Source: CAZCFB01 sp964511535
GTDB taxonomy: Bacteria > Myxococcota_A > Polyangia > GCA-2747355 > CAZCFB01
Reading direction: 5' to 3'
Length of the DNA stretch: 29,823 nt
NCBI GenBank assembly: GCA_964511535.1
Contig: CAZEFW010000118.1
Coordinates: forward strand, 1 to 29,823
Shown here: piece after piece, positions 7,949-16,407 of the stretch
Layout of the letters: each line of letters begins with the position of its first letter
How positions within the stretch are numbered: the first letter of the stretch is position 1
The notes under the pieces: generated by a model
Told to the model about the DNA's origin: nothing
Database searches by the model: none
The model's input: the letters and a program-made list of their open reading frames with translations, nothing else
Translations under genes and position numbers: made by a program

Positions 7949-10665
7949 GTGGTCCTCCTGAGTTGCTTACGGTAGACCAGCTTCACCATCAGCGGCACCA
8001 GAAAGATGCTCACCAGGAAAGCCACCGTCAGGCCGATGAGCGAGAAGACCCCCATGCTGGACAGCCCCTTGTGCGCCGACATGGAGATGGCGCCGAAGGC
8101 CACCAGCGTGGTCAGCGTGGTGAGCAGCACCGCCTTGCCGGTGGAGGCAACGGCGCCCACCACGTCGAGCTGTTCGCCGTGCACCAGCCGGTGGTGGATG
8201 TGCACGATGTAGTCGATGCCGAGGCCGATGATCACCGGGAAGGCGATGATGTTGATGCAGTTGAGCTCCAGGCCCACCAGGGCGATGACCGCCAGGGAGG
8301 CCAGAAAGGAGATCACCAGGGCGGCTGAACAGATCAGGGTGCCGCGCAGGTCCCGGGTCACCAGGAGCAGCACCACGAGCACCAGGATGAACGCCGCCAG
8401 CGAGGAGGCGAGCAGGTCCCCGAGCAGGTGATCCACCAGGAACTTCCAGATCTGTACGAAGCTGGCGCTGGTGACGCCGAACTTCTTCTCCAGCGCCGCC
8501 AGGTCACGGGCGAACAGCTCGGTCAGGTCGCGGTCCCACACGTAGCCCGAGGGCGGCACGATGACCAGGTAGGTGTCGCTGTCCCAGCGCACATAGTTAC
8601 GCGCGATGAACTCGTAGACCGAGGCGATGTGGGTGTTGTCGTCCCCCAGCAGGTTGGTGCGGGCGGCGTACTTGTCGACGTAGGTGGACAGGGTGCTGAT
8701 GTCGCGATCCCAGCCGAGCTTCTCGAAGGTGCGGATCGCCTTGCGCGCGTCGAGCACCCGCAGGGTGTTGATGGCCGGGTAGGCCCGCCGCCCGCCCTCC
8801 TGCCGCGCCAGCTCGCGGCGGAACTGTCGCAGCTGATCGTAGCCCTGCAGGATGAAGTAGGCCTGGGCGTCGGTGAACTCGAACTTCGCCTCCAGGTCCT
8901 TGCTCAGGATGATCGACTCCAGCCCGTCGGGGGACAGCTTCATGCCGTCCCGTTCCAGCCGGATGGTGGGCACCAGGTGCGCGGCGGACAGGGCCAGCAG
9001 CACCAGGCCGATGGCCAGGGCCGCGCCGAGGCGGGAGTCGGCCAGGCGCCCCAGGCGCAGGTAGCTGGCGGCCTGCAAGAAGCGACCCCCGCCGGGGCCG
9101 CCCAGGCGCTCGCGCCAGGTGACCAGCATCGGCATCAGGTAGACCATGGCCAGAAACGAGCTCACCACCCCGGCGGCGGCCATGAGCCCCGATTGCAGCA
9201 GCCCGCTGATGGTGGAGGCGAGCAGGGAGAGGAAGGCGAACACCGTGGTGATGGCCGCCACCAGCATGCCGGGGCCCACGCTGGAGAACGCGGCGCGCAG
9301 CACATCCGGTTGGGGCGCCTTGGGGCCGAGCTCCAGGCGCACCTCGCCGTAGCGCGCGCCGAAGTGGATGGCGTAGTCGATGCCGAGTCCGAACAGGATG
9401 ATCGGCGTCATCATGGACACCAGGTTCAGCTGGCCGAACAGGGAGTAGAGCCCGAACATGGAGATGATGCCCACGCCCAGGGGCAGCATGGCCAGCAGCG
9501 GGAAGGCGAGGCTGCGCAGGCCGAGCAGGGAGACCAGCAGGATGCCCACCACCGTGATGCCCATCATGACGCCGAAGTCCTGGAACATGGCGCGGCGGGC
9601 GTCCATCTGCACCGCGGCGAAGCCGGTGCGGCGCACGCGCAGCTGCGGGTGGGCGGGGCGCATGTCGGTCAGCACCGCGTCCACCAGCGTGGAGAACTCG
9701 CGGGCGTTGGCCATCTGGTCGATGTCCCGGGCCGGGGAGACCAGCAGCAGCACCATCAGCTGGTCGCGGGAGAAGGACAGCTCCTCGGAGTAGAGCACGC
9801 CGCGCACCAGGTCGGCCGGGCGCTGGTGCAGGCCCGTGGGGGCGGCGTTTCCGGCCATCACCTTCTTGAGCCGGGCGGCGAAGGCCAGGGCGCGCGTCTT
9901 GAAGTCCGCCAGCTCGGTGGAGATGCGCTGGTCGAGCTGCTCCACCTTCGCCCGCGCCCTGGCGAGGCCCGGGGTATCAGCAGCGCCCGACTGCTCCAGG
10001 GTGTCGAGCTTGTCGTAGACCGACATGCGGCCGAGCACGGCGAGGGCCAGGGCATCGCGCCGGGGGCCGGCCAGCCCCTTCGACAGGGCGGCCAGGCGGC
10101 CGAGATCGGCGCGGTCCAGCTTCTGGAACTTGCGGTACACGGCCCGCTGGGAGTCGGGGTCGTCGAGGTGAGCCAGGATGAACCGCCGGTCCTCGGCGTT
10201 GAGGCGGGCGGCGCCGGAGACCGCGGCGGCGCGCCGCTGCGGCGGCAGCAGGCGCACCAGGTCCACCAGGCAGAGCAGGTGGTCGCGGTCGCCGAGGGTG
10301 GTCATCTCGGTCTCGGCGGACTGCCTTACCACCGCCGCAAGCCGGCCGCGGGCCGCGCCGTCCAGCGCGTCGAACACCAGGCGGTCCGCCCGGGCGCGCA
10401 GGGCCGCGATGTTGCGCTCCACCGCCGGCGGGGGCTCGAGGGCCACGGTGATCACGCCGGAGACCTCGAAGTCCCGGATGATGCGGTGGTAGGCCTGCAC
10501 CGGCGGCGCGCCCTGGCCGATCATGCCCTTGAAGGTCATGTCCGACTCCAGCAGGAAGGTGGCGCCGAGCAGTGACAGCACGCAGCACACCGCGGCCACG
10601 GCCAGCACCACCCCCCGCCGCTCGGTCACGGCCCTGACGATATGTTCTACCAGTCGCTGTTTCAT
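7945..10665 (-). CDS. RND/MMPL-superfamily transporter
   Basis: A 906-residue inner-membrane protein of the RND superfamily, MMPL-like. It has the duplicated layout: one N-terminal helix (about 18-38), a large periplasmic domain, five helices containing LFGLGIDYAIHF (near residue 425), then a second single helix (from about 550), a second periplasmic domain and five helices containing IGLGIDYIVHIHH (near residue 812). The Asp of each GLGIDY motif corresponds to the proton-relay position of this superfamily. Such proteins move lipids, hopanoids or hydrophobic compounds across the envelope. No membrane-fusion protein or outer-membrane channel gene is adjacent. The start is taken as ATG at 10665; a TTG nine bases upstream is in frame. 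It lies 69 bases after the acyl-CoA dehydrogenase gene, likely in one transcript. Confidence 0.85.
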   Translation of the reverse strand: MKQRLVEHIVRAVTERRGVVLAVAAVCCVLSLLGATFLLESDMTFKGMIGQGAPPVQAYHRIIRDFEVSGVITVALEPPPAVERNIAALRARADRLVFDALDGAARGRLAAVVRQSAETEMTTLGDRDHLLCLVDLVRLLPPQRRAAAVSGAARLNAEDRRFILAHLDDPDSQRAVYRKFQKLDRADLGRLAALSKGLAGPRRDALALAVLGRMSVYDKLDTLEQSGAADTPGLARARAKVEQLDQRISTELADFKTRALAFAARLKKVMAGNAAPTGLHQRPADLVRGVLYSEELSFSRDQLMVLLLVSPARDIDQMANAREFSTLVDAVLTDMRPAHPQLRVRRTGFAAVQMDARRAMFQDFGVMMGITVVGILLVSLLGLRSLAFPLLAMLPLGVGIISMFGLYSLFGQLNLVSMMTPIILFGLGIDYAIHFGARYGEVRLELGPKAPQPDVLRAAFSSVGPGMLVAAITTVFAFLSLLASTISGLLQSGLMAAAGVVSSFLAMVYLMPMLVTWRERLGGPGGGRFLQAASYLRLGRLADSRLGAALAIGLVLLALSAAHLVPTIRLERDGMKLSPDGLESIILSKDLEAKFEFTDAQAYFILQGYDQLRQFRRELARQEGGRRAYPAINTLRVLDARKAIRTFEKLGWDRDISTLSTYVDKYAARTNLLGDDNTHIASVYEFIARNYVRWDSDTYLVIVPPSGYVWDRDLTELFARDLAALEKKFGVTSASFVQIWKFLVDHLLGDLLASSLAAFILVLVVLLLVTRDLRGTLICSAALVISFLASLAVIALVGLELNCINIIAFPVIIGLGIDYIVHIHHRLVHGEQLDVVGAVASTGKAVLLTTLTTLVAFGAISMSAHKGLSSMGVFSLIGLTVAFLVSIFLVPLMVKLVYRKQLRRTT

Positions 10666-10734
10666 GGAACCCAATGGCGCGCCATCAGCGCCGCTGTCTC
10701 TACACCTCGGCTTCTTGCTTTTTGCTCCTGCCTT

Positions 10735-11979
10735 CTACTCGAACACCTTCTCCCCCGGCGCTTCGGCCTCGGCAGCGTCCGCCTCGTGGTCGCGGCCCGC
10801 GGCGCGCTCGCCGAGGAACTCGCGGTACCACTCGCTGGCCACGATGAGGGACATCACCTCGTTGGTGCCGGTCCAGATGGAGGCCAGGCGCAGGTCGCGC
10901 ACGATGCGCTCCACCGGGTAGACGGAGGTGTAGCCGATTCCACCCATCACCTGCATGGCGTGCTCGGCGGCCTGCTGGCAGGAGCGGGTGACGAAGCGCT
11001 TGGTCTCGGAGATGAGCCGGCGCAGGCGATGGGTCGGGGCGCCGGCGTCCACGGCGCAGGCGGTGTTGTGCACCATGGCGCGGCTGGCGTCGAGCAGGGT
11101 GACCGCCTCTGCCACCTGGAAGCTGACCCCCTGGAACTCGCGGATCGGCTGGCCGAAGGCGCGGCGCTTGTTGCTGTAGCGGGTGGCCACCTCCATGGCG
11201 GGGCGCGCGGCGCCCACGGTCATGGCGGCGGTGCCGAGGCGCTCGGGCACCATCATGGTGTTGAACACTGCGGCCGCGCCGTTGAGCTGGCCGACGATGT
11301 TCTCCCGCGGGACCACGGCGTCGCGGAAGGCGAGCCGGCCGGTGCCGCCGCCGCGGCAGCCCATGAGCCCGTACAGGTACTCCACCGTGACGCCGGGGCC
11401 GCGGTCCACGATGAAGCAGGTCAGCGACTTGTGGGGCGGCGCGTCCGGGTCGTGATCGGTGCGGGCGTAGACCAGGAAAAAGTCCGCGCCCTCGGCGCCC
11501 ACGATGAAGCGCTTGTCGCCGGACAGCAGGAAGTGGTCGCCGCGGTCCACGGCCTTCGTCGTGGTGCCGAAGAAGTCGGAGCCGCCGCGGGGCTCGGTGA
11601 GGCACTCGGCGGCGAACAGCTCGCCGCACAGCAGCGGCGCGACGTAGCGCTCTTTCTGCGCGTCGGTGCCGTGCAGGATGATGGCGTCGCACACCAGCTC
11701 CGCGCCCACGCCGAAGACGCAGGCGAAGATGTAGCCCAGGGTGCCCACCTCCTCCATCACCATGCAGGTGGTGGCCCAGTCCATACCGCGCCCGCCCCAG
11801 CGCTCCGGGTAGCGGCACCCCATCAGGTTGCGGCGGCCCGCCTCGGCGAGGAACTCGCGGGGGAAGCGGATCTTGTCGGCGTCCATGTCCAGGATCATCT
11901 GGCGCGGCACCCACCGCACCAGCTCCCGGACCTCCTCGCGCAGGGCGAGCTGCGCGTCGCTCATCATGTGGTCGAACAT
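10735..11979 (-). CDS. Acyl-CoA dehydrogenase, isovaleryl/long-chain type catalytic base
   Basis: A 414-residue flavoprotein of the acyl-CoA dehydrogenase family, which introduces the alpha-beta double bond in an acyl-CoA and passes electrons to ETF. Recognisable blocks are ECLTEPRGGSDF (125-136), MMVPERLGTAAMTVGAARPAMEV (242-264), KRRAFGQPI (271-279), AMQVMGGIGY (341-350) and IWTGTNEVM (368-376). The usual catalytic Glu of the YEGT motif is Thr here, while Glu246 (PERL) sits where isovaleryl-CoA and long-chain dehydrogenases carry their base. The ATG at 11979 lacks a clear ribosome binding site, and ATGs at 11967 and 11964 are alternatives. The tail after 392 is acidic and low-complexity. 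Its position upstream of the MMPL transporter suggests an acyl product that is exported or built into an exported lipid; this is inference. Confidence 0.88.
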   Translation of the reverse strand: MFDHMMSDAQLALREEVRELVRWVPRQMILDMDADKIRFPREFLAEAGRRNLMGCRYPERWGGRGMDWATTCMVMEEVGTLGYIFACVFGVGAELVCDAIILHGTDAQKERYVAPLLCGELFAAECLTEPRGGSDFFGTTTKAVDRGDHFLLSGDKRFIVGAEGADFFLVYARTDHDPDAPPHKSLTCFIVDRGPGVTVEYLYGLMGCRGGGTGRLAFRDAVVPRENIVGQLNGAAAVFNTMMVPERLGTAAMTVGAARPAMEVATRYSNKRRAFGQPIREFQGVSFQVAEAVTLLDASRAMVHNTACAVDAGAPTHRLRRLISETKRFVTRSCQQAAEHAMQVMGGIGYTSVYPVERIVRDLRLASIWTGTNEVMSLIVASEWYREFLGERAAGRDHEADAAEAEAPGEKVFE

Positions 11980-11997
11980 GGGACGGGAGCATACCAG

Positions 11998-12062
11998 CGC
12001 CGCCTGCGGCGGCGAATGCCAGATTGCTAGAATGCCAGAACGCCGGAATGCCAGAATGCCAG
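11998..12062 (+). repeat. Hairpin plus AATGCCAG octamer element, copy B
   Basis: A perfect 7-bp hairpin CGCCGCC-TGC-GGCGGCG (11998-12014) is followed by six 8-bp units (12015-12062): AATGCCAG, ATTGCTAG, AATGCCAG, AACGCCGG, AATGCCAG, AATGCCAG. It lies between divergent genes, 19 bases upstream of the acyl-CoA dehydrogenase start. The order of units is nearly the same as in copy C at 17682-17740. Confidence 0.85.
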
Positions 12063-12141
12063 AAGCAGGGTGGCGGCGACTTTCTGGGTGGGCCCCGCCA
12101 GGGGTGTATATCTCCCCGATCTGTGCTACTGCTCCCGCCCC

Positions 12142-12765
12142 ATGATGCGCCTCCTCCTTGCCCGCCACGGGCAGACCGACGACAACATCCAGGGACGGAT
12201 CCAGGGCCAGCGGGATGTGCCGCTCAACGAAAAGGGCCGCGACCAGGCCCGCCTGCTGTCCCGCCGCCTGGGCGGCGACAAGATCGACGTGATCTACGCC
12301 TCGCCCCTGCGCCGGGCGTGGGAGACCGCGATGACCGTGGCCGCCCCCCATCAGGTCGAGATCCTGGCCAACGACAGCCTCAAGGAGGCTGCCTACGGCG
12401 CGTGGGAAGGCCTGACCTGGAACGAGATCCGCAACAAGTACCCCCTGGCCTTCGCCGAGTGGGCTGTGGACCGCGACCGGGTGCCGGACGGCGCCGAGAA
12501 CGTGCACGACCTGGCCCAGCGCGTGTACGGCTTTCTGGATCATGTGCGCACCACCCACCGTGACGGCACAGTGCTGGTGGTGGCCCACGGCGGACCCCTG
12601 CGCGTGATGGTGTGCGCCGGCTTCGGCATCCCGGTGGAAAAGAGCGTGGACATGGCCATCGACAACACGGCCCTGAGCGAGCTGACCTTCGCGCCGCGCG
12701 GGGCGATCCTGCGCCGCCACAACGACACGGCCCACCTGTACAGTCCGCCCGACCTTGGCGAATAG
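12142..12765 (+). CDS. Histidine phosphatase family protein (phosphoglycerate mutase-like)
   Basis: A 207-residue cytosolic phosphatase of the histidine phosphatase superfamily. The catalytic core is complete: LARHGQT with the phosphorylated His9, SPLRRAWET with Arg57, Glu82 in SLKEAAYGAWEG as the acid, and the second His149 in VVAHGG. The size and the YGAWEGLTW block are those of the GpmB/CobC-like branch, which includes alpha-ribazole phosphatases and broad phosphatases; no cobalamin gene is nearby, so the substrate is left open. The start is ATG at 12142, with a second ATG directly after it; the longer frame starting at 12070 would add residues outside the fold. It is separated by 27 bases from the 5-oxoprolinase-type gene and may be co-transcribed with it. 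Confidence 0.85.
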   Translation: MMRLLLARHGQTDDNIQGRIQGQRDVPLNEKGRDQARLLSRRLGGDKIDVIYASPLRRAWETAMTVAAPHQVEILANDSLKEAAYGAWEGLTWNEIRNKYPLAFAEWAVDRDRVPDGAENVHDLAQRVYGFLDHVRTTHRDGTVLVVAHGGPLRVMVCAGFGIPVEKSVDMAIDNTALSELTFAPRGAILRRHNDTAHLYSPPDLGE

Positions 12766-12792
12766 CCTCCTGGCGGGCACCATGTGAACAGC

Positions 12793-15700
12793 ATGGCCCG
12801 CGCCTGGCAGATCTGGATCGACCGCGGCGGCACCTTCACGGACCTGGTGGCCCTGGGCCCGGACGGTGCCCTGCGCAGCTGCAAGCTGCTCAGCGAGCGG
12901 CCCGACGGCCTGGACGCGGCCCTGGTGGGCATCCGCCGGCTCATGGGGCTCGGGCCCGATGAGCCGCTGCCTGCCGGGTCCATCGCCCACGTGAAGATGG
13001 GCACCACCGTGGGCACCAACGCGCTGCTGGAGCGGCGCGGCGAGCCCACGGCCCTGGCCATCACGCGGGGCTTCGGCGACGCGCTGCGCATCGGCAACCA
13101 GGCGCGGCCCGATCTGTTCGACCTGCAGATCCGGCGTGAGCCGCCGCTGTATGACACGGTGCTGGAGGTGGACGAGCGGGTGGCGGCCGACGGGGAGGTG
13201 CTGCGGCCGCTGGACGAGGGCGCGGCGCTGCGGGGGTTGAAGGGCCTGCTGGAGCAGGGGGCCCGCTCGCTGGCGGTGGTGCTGATGCACGGCTACCGCT
13301 ACCCGGCCCACGAGCGCCTGCTGGAGCGCCTGGCGCGGCAGGCGGGCTTCGACCATGTGTCCACGTCCCACCAGGTCTCGGCGCTGATCAAGCTGGTACC
13401 CCGGGGGCACACCACGGTGGTGGACGCCTACCTCACGCCGGAGCTTGCGCGCCACACGGCCCACCTGAGCCGGTCTCTGTCGGGCAGCGGCGCCCGCCTG
13501 TGGTTCATGCAGTCGTCCGGCGGGCTGTGTGACGCGCAGCGCTTCCGGGGCATGCAGAGCATCCTGTCCGGGCCGGTGGGCGGCGTGGTCGGCGCCGCTG
13601 CGGTGGCCCGGGCGGCGGGCCTGCATCGCGCCATCACCTTCGACATGGGAGGCACCTCCACCGACGTGGCCCACCACGCCGGCGAGCTGGAGCGGCGCCA
13701 GGAGACGGACATCGCCGGCGTGCAGCTCACCTCGCCGATGCTGCACATCCACACCGTGGCCGCGGGCGGCGGCTCGGTGCTGCGCGTGGCGGGCGGGCGG
13801 TTTCAGGTGGGGCCCCGCTCGGCCGGCGCGCAGCCTGGCCCCAGGTGCTACGGCAGGGGAGGGCCGCTGACCCTGACCGACGCCAACCTGATGCTGGGGC
13901 GGATCCAGCCGGCGGTGTTCCCCGCGGTGTTCGGCCCCGACGAGGATCAACCGCTGGACGCGGCGACGGTGCGCCGGGCGTTTTCGCGCCTGGCGGCCGA
14001 GGTGCAGCAGCAGACCGGCAGGCAGACAGGGCCGCGGCGGGTGGCCGAGGGGTTCTTCAAGGTGGCGGTGGAGACCATGGCAGCCGCCATCAAGCGGGTG
14101 TCGGTGGAGCAGGGGCACAACGCCCGGGATCACGCCCTGGTGTGCTTCGGCGGCGCCGGGGGCCAGCACGCCTGCGCCATGGCCGAGCTGCTCGGTATCC
14201 GCGAGGTGCTGCTGCACCCGCTGGCGGGCGTGCTGTCGGCGCTCGGCATGGGGCTGGCCAGCCGGCGGGTGGTGCGTCAGCGGGCGGTCAACGCGCCGCT
14301 GGAGCAGGCCTGGCCCCGGCTCCAGGAGCAGCTCGATCGGCTGCAGGGCGAGGCCGCCGACGCCCTCGTGGCCCAGGGGGTGGCGCGCCGGGCGCTGGAG
14401 CAGGCCAGGAGGGTGCGCCTCAACGTCACGGGCACCGAGGCGGTGCTGGCCGTGCCCTTCGGCCCGCGGGGGCAGGTGGAGGCGGACTTCGGCGCGGCGC
14501 ACACGCGGCGGTTCGGCTTCGCGCCGGGCAGCGAGGAGCTGTCGGTGGAGTCGCTGGAGGTGGAGGTGTGGGATCGGCCAGGGGAGCCGCCCGGCCAGAG
14601 CACCCCGGCCGAGTCGGCAGACGCGACGCCCGACCGGACGGTGACGCTCTTCTGCCAGGGCCGCGCGCTGGACGCGCCGCTGCTGCGGCGCCGGGATCTG
14701 GCGCCGGGCCAGCAGCTCGCCGGGCCCCTGGTCATCGCGGAGGACACGGCCACCACGGTGGTCGACCCCGGCTGGCAGGCGCGGGTGGATCGCCAGGGAA
14801 ACCTGCGGCTGACACGCGGGGCCGCGGCCGCCGCCCGCAGCGCGGCGCCGGCCCTCGACCCCGACGCGCCGCCGGACCCGGTGCTGGTGGAGGTGTTCGG
14901 GCGCCGCTTCGCCTCCATCGCCGAGGAGATGGGCGAGTCCCTGCGCGCCACGGCGCGCTCGGTCAACGTGCGCGAGCGGCTCGACTTCTCCTGCGCCCTG
15001 TTCGACCCCGACGGCGAGCTGGTGGCCAACGCGCCGCACATCCCGGTGCACCTGGGCTCCATGGGCGACAGCGTCAAGGCGCTGCTCGGCCGCCCCGGCG
15101 GGGGGCCGACCCCCGGCCAGAGCGTGCTGCTCAACTCGCCCTACCACGGCGGCACGCACCTGCCCGACCTCACCCTGGTCACGCCGGTGGCGCCTGGCCC
15201 GCCCGACGGGCCGCTGCTGTACGTGGCCTCTCGCGCGCACCACGCCGACGTGGGCGGGATCACCCCCGGGTCGATGCCGGCCAGCAGCCGCACCATCGAC
15301 GAGGAGGGAGTCTGGACTGCCGGGTTGACCCTGGTCCGCGACGGAGCGCTGCAACGGGACGAGGCCCTGGCCTGGCTGGGGCGAGGCCCCCACCCGGCGC
15401 GCAACCCGGCGCGCAACCTGGCCGACCTGGGCGCTCAGCTGGCCGCCAACCAGCGCGGCGCGCGGGCCCTGTCGGCCCTGTGCCGCGAGCTGGGTCTGCC
15501 CCTGGTGCTTGCCTACATGGGGCATGTGGCCACGGCCGCCGAGCGCGCGGTCCGCGACCTGCTGCGGGGGCTGCCCTCGGGCCGGGCCGCCTGCCGCCTG
15601 GACGACGGCAGCGTCATCCGGGTGGCGGTCACCGTGGACCGCGAGGCGGGCCGCGCCGTGATCGACTTTTCGGGCACCTCGGCGCAGCACGCCGGCAACT

Positions 15701-16407
15701 TCAACGCGCCGCGGGCGGTGGTGCGGGCGGTGGCCCTGTACGTGTTTCGTGCCCTGTGCGGTGAGCCCGTGCCGCTCAACGCCGGCTGCTTGCGGCCCCT
15801 GACGCTGAAGATCCCGCCCGGGAGCATGCTCGACCCGCGGCCCCCGGCGGCCGTGGTGGCGGGCAACGTGGAGACCTCGCAGCTGCTGGCCGACGCGCTG
15901 CTGCTGGCGGTGGGCGCCCAGGCCGGATCCCAGGGCACCATGAACAACCTCAGCCTCGGCGACGGACAGTGGCAGTACTACGAGACCATCTGCGGCGGCG
16001 CCGGCGCGGGCCCGGGGTTCGTCGGCGCCAGCGCGGTCCACAGCCACATGACCAACAGCCGCATCACCGACGCCGAGCTGCTCGAGCGGCGCTTCCCGCT
16101 GCGGGTGGAGCGCTTCGCCGTGCGCCGGGGCAGCGGCGGCGCGGGCGCCATGCCCGGCGGCGATGGCGTGGTGCGCCAGCTGCGTTTTCTGGCGCCGGCG
16201 AGCGCGTCCATCCTGTCGGGGCGACGGGTACAGCGGCCCCCCGGGCTGCAGGGGGCCGCGCCGGGGGCGCCCGGCGTCAACACCGTGCGCCGCGCGGGCG
16301 GCGACGAGGAGCGCCTGGCAGGCTGCGCCATCGTTGAGCTCGGCCCGGGGGATCTGCTCACCATCGAGACCCCCGGCGGCGGCGGTTGGGGTAAAGTGGC
16401 CCCATGA
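12793..16407 (+). CDS. 5-oxoprolinase / hydantoinase, HyuA-HyuB fusion
   Basis: A 1204-residue cytosolic enzyme of the ATP-dependent oxoprolinase family, which opens a lactam ring (5-oxoproline, hydantoins or related compounds). The N-terminal half is HyuA-like: IDRGGTFTD (9-17) and FDMGGTSTDV (about 283-292) are ATP-binding motifs of the actin-like fold. The HyuB-like half starts at about 694, with MGESLRATARSVNVRERLDFSCALFD and, later, GGTHLPDLTLVTPV. The chain ends in the usual Gly-rich GGGGWG. The length fits the single-chain 5-oxoprolinase type rather than split HyuA/HyuB. ATG at 12793 is chosen, with GTG at 12784 as alternative; neither has a strong ribosome binding site. The last four bases overlap the next gene (ATGA). 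It could recycle glutathione-derived 5-oxoproline; the true substrate is uncertain. Confidence 0.88.
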   Translation: MARAWQIWIDRGGTFTDLVALGPDGALRSCKLLSERPDGLDAALVGIRRLMGLGPDEPLPAGSIAHVKMGTTVGTNALLERRGEPTALAITRGFGDALRIGNQARPDLFDLQIRREPPLYDTVLEVDERVAADGEVLRPLDEGAALRGLKGLLEQGARSLAVVLMHGYRYPAHERLLERLARQAGFDHVSTSHQVSALIKLVPRGHTTVVDAYLTPELARHTAHLSRSLSGSGARLWFMQSSGGLCDAQRFRGMQSILSGPVGGVVGAAAVARAAGLHRAITFDMGGTSTDVAHHAGELERRQETDIAGVQLTSPMLHIHTVAAGGGSVLRVAGGRFQVGPRSAGAQPGPRCYGRGGPLTLTDANLMLGRIQPAVFPAVFGPDEDQPLDAATVRRAFSRLAAEVQQQTGRQTGPRRVAEGFFKVAVETMAAAIKRVSVEQGHNARDHALVCFGGAGGQHACAMAELLGIREVLLHPLAGVLSALGMGLASRRVVRQRAVNAPLEQAWPRLQEQLDRLQGEAADALVAQGVARRALEQARRVRLNVTGTEAVLAVPFGPRGQVEADFGAAHTRRFGFAPGSEELSVESLEVEVWDRPGEPPGQSTPAESADATPDRTVTLFCQGRALDAPLLRRRDLAPGQQLAGPLVIAEDTATTVVDPGWQARVDRQGNLRLTRGAAAAARSAAPALDPDAPPDPVLVEVFGRRFASIAEEMGESLRATARSVNVRERLDFSCALFDPDGELVANAPHIPVHLGSMGDSVKALLGRPGGGPTPGQSVLLNSPYHGGTHLPDLTLVTPVAPGPPDGPLLYVASRAHHADVGGITPGSMPASSRTIDEEGVWTAGLTLVRDGALQRDEALAWLGRGPHPARNPARNLADLGAQLAANQRGARALSALCRELGLPLVLAYMGHVATAAERAVRDLLRGLPSGRAACRLDDGSVIRVAVTVDREAGRAVIDFSGTSAQHAGNFNAPRAVVRAVALYVFRALCGEPVPLNAGCLRPLTLKIPPGSMLDPRPPAAVVAGNVETSQLLADALLLAVGAQAGSQGTMNNLSLGDGQWQYYETICGGAGAGPGFVGASAVHSHMTNSRITDAELLERRFPLRVERFAVRRGSGGAGAMPGGDGVVRQLRFLAPASASILSGRRVQRPPGLQGAAPGAPGVNTVRRAGGDEERLAGCAIVELGPGDLLTIETPGGGGWGKVAP

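Noticed and set aside
8428..10575. A 715-codon plus-strand frame
   Set aside because: Antisense to the MMPL transporter; composition is that of a codon-mirror frame, with no motif and no ribosome binding site.
12015..12062. Octamer repeats considered as a CRISPR array
   Set aside because: The units are 8 bp, contiguous and without spacers, and no cas genes are present.
12070..12141. Longer start for the histidine phosphatase
   Set aside because: The added 24 residues precede the RHG core without family similarity, and the upstream start has no better ribosome binding site.
12000..16047. A minus-strand frame open for over 4 kb, continuous with the acyl-CoA dehydrogenase frame
   Set aside because: It is antisense to the 5-oxoprolinase gene, whose motifs are clear. 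The translation is His/Arg/Gly/Val-rich without recognisable domains, the usual shadow in very GC-rich DNA. The dehydrogenase starts at about 11979.
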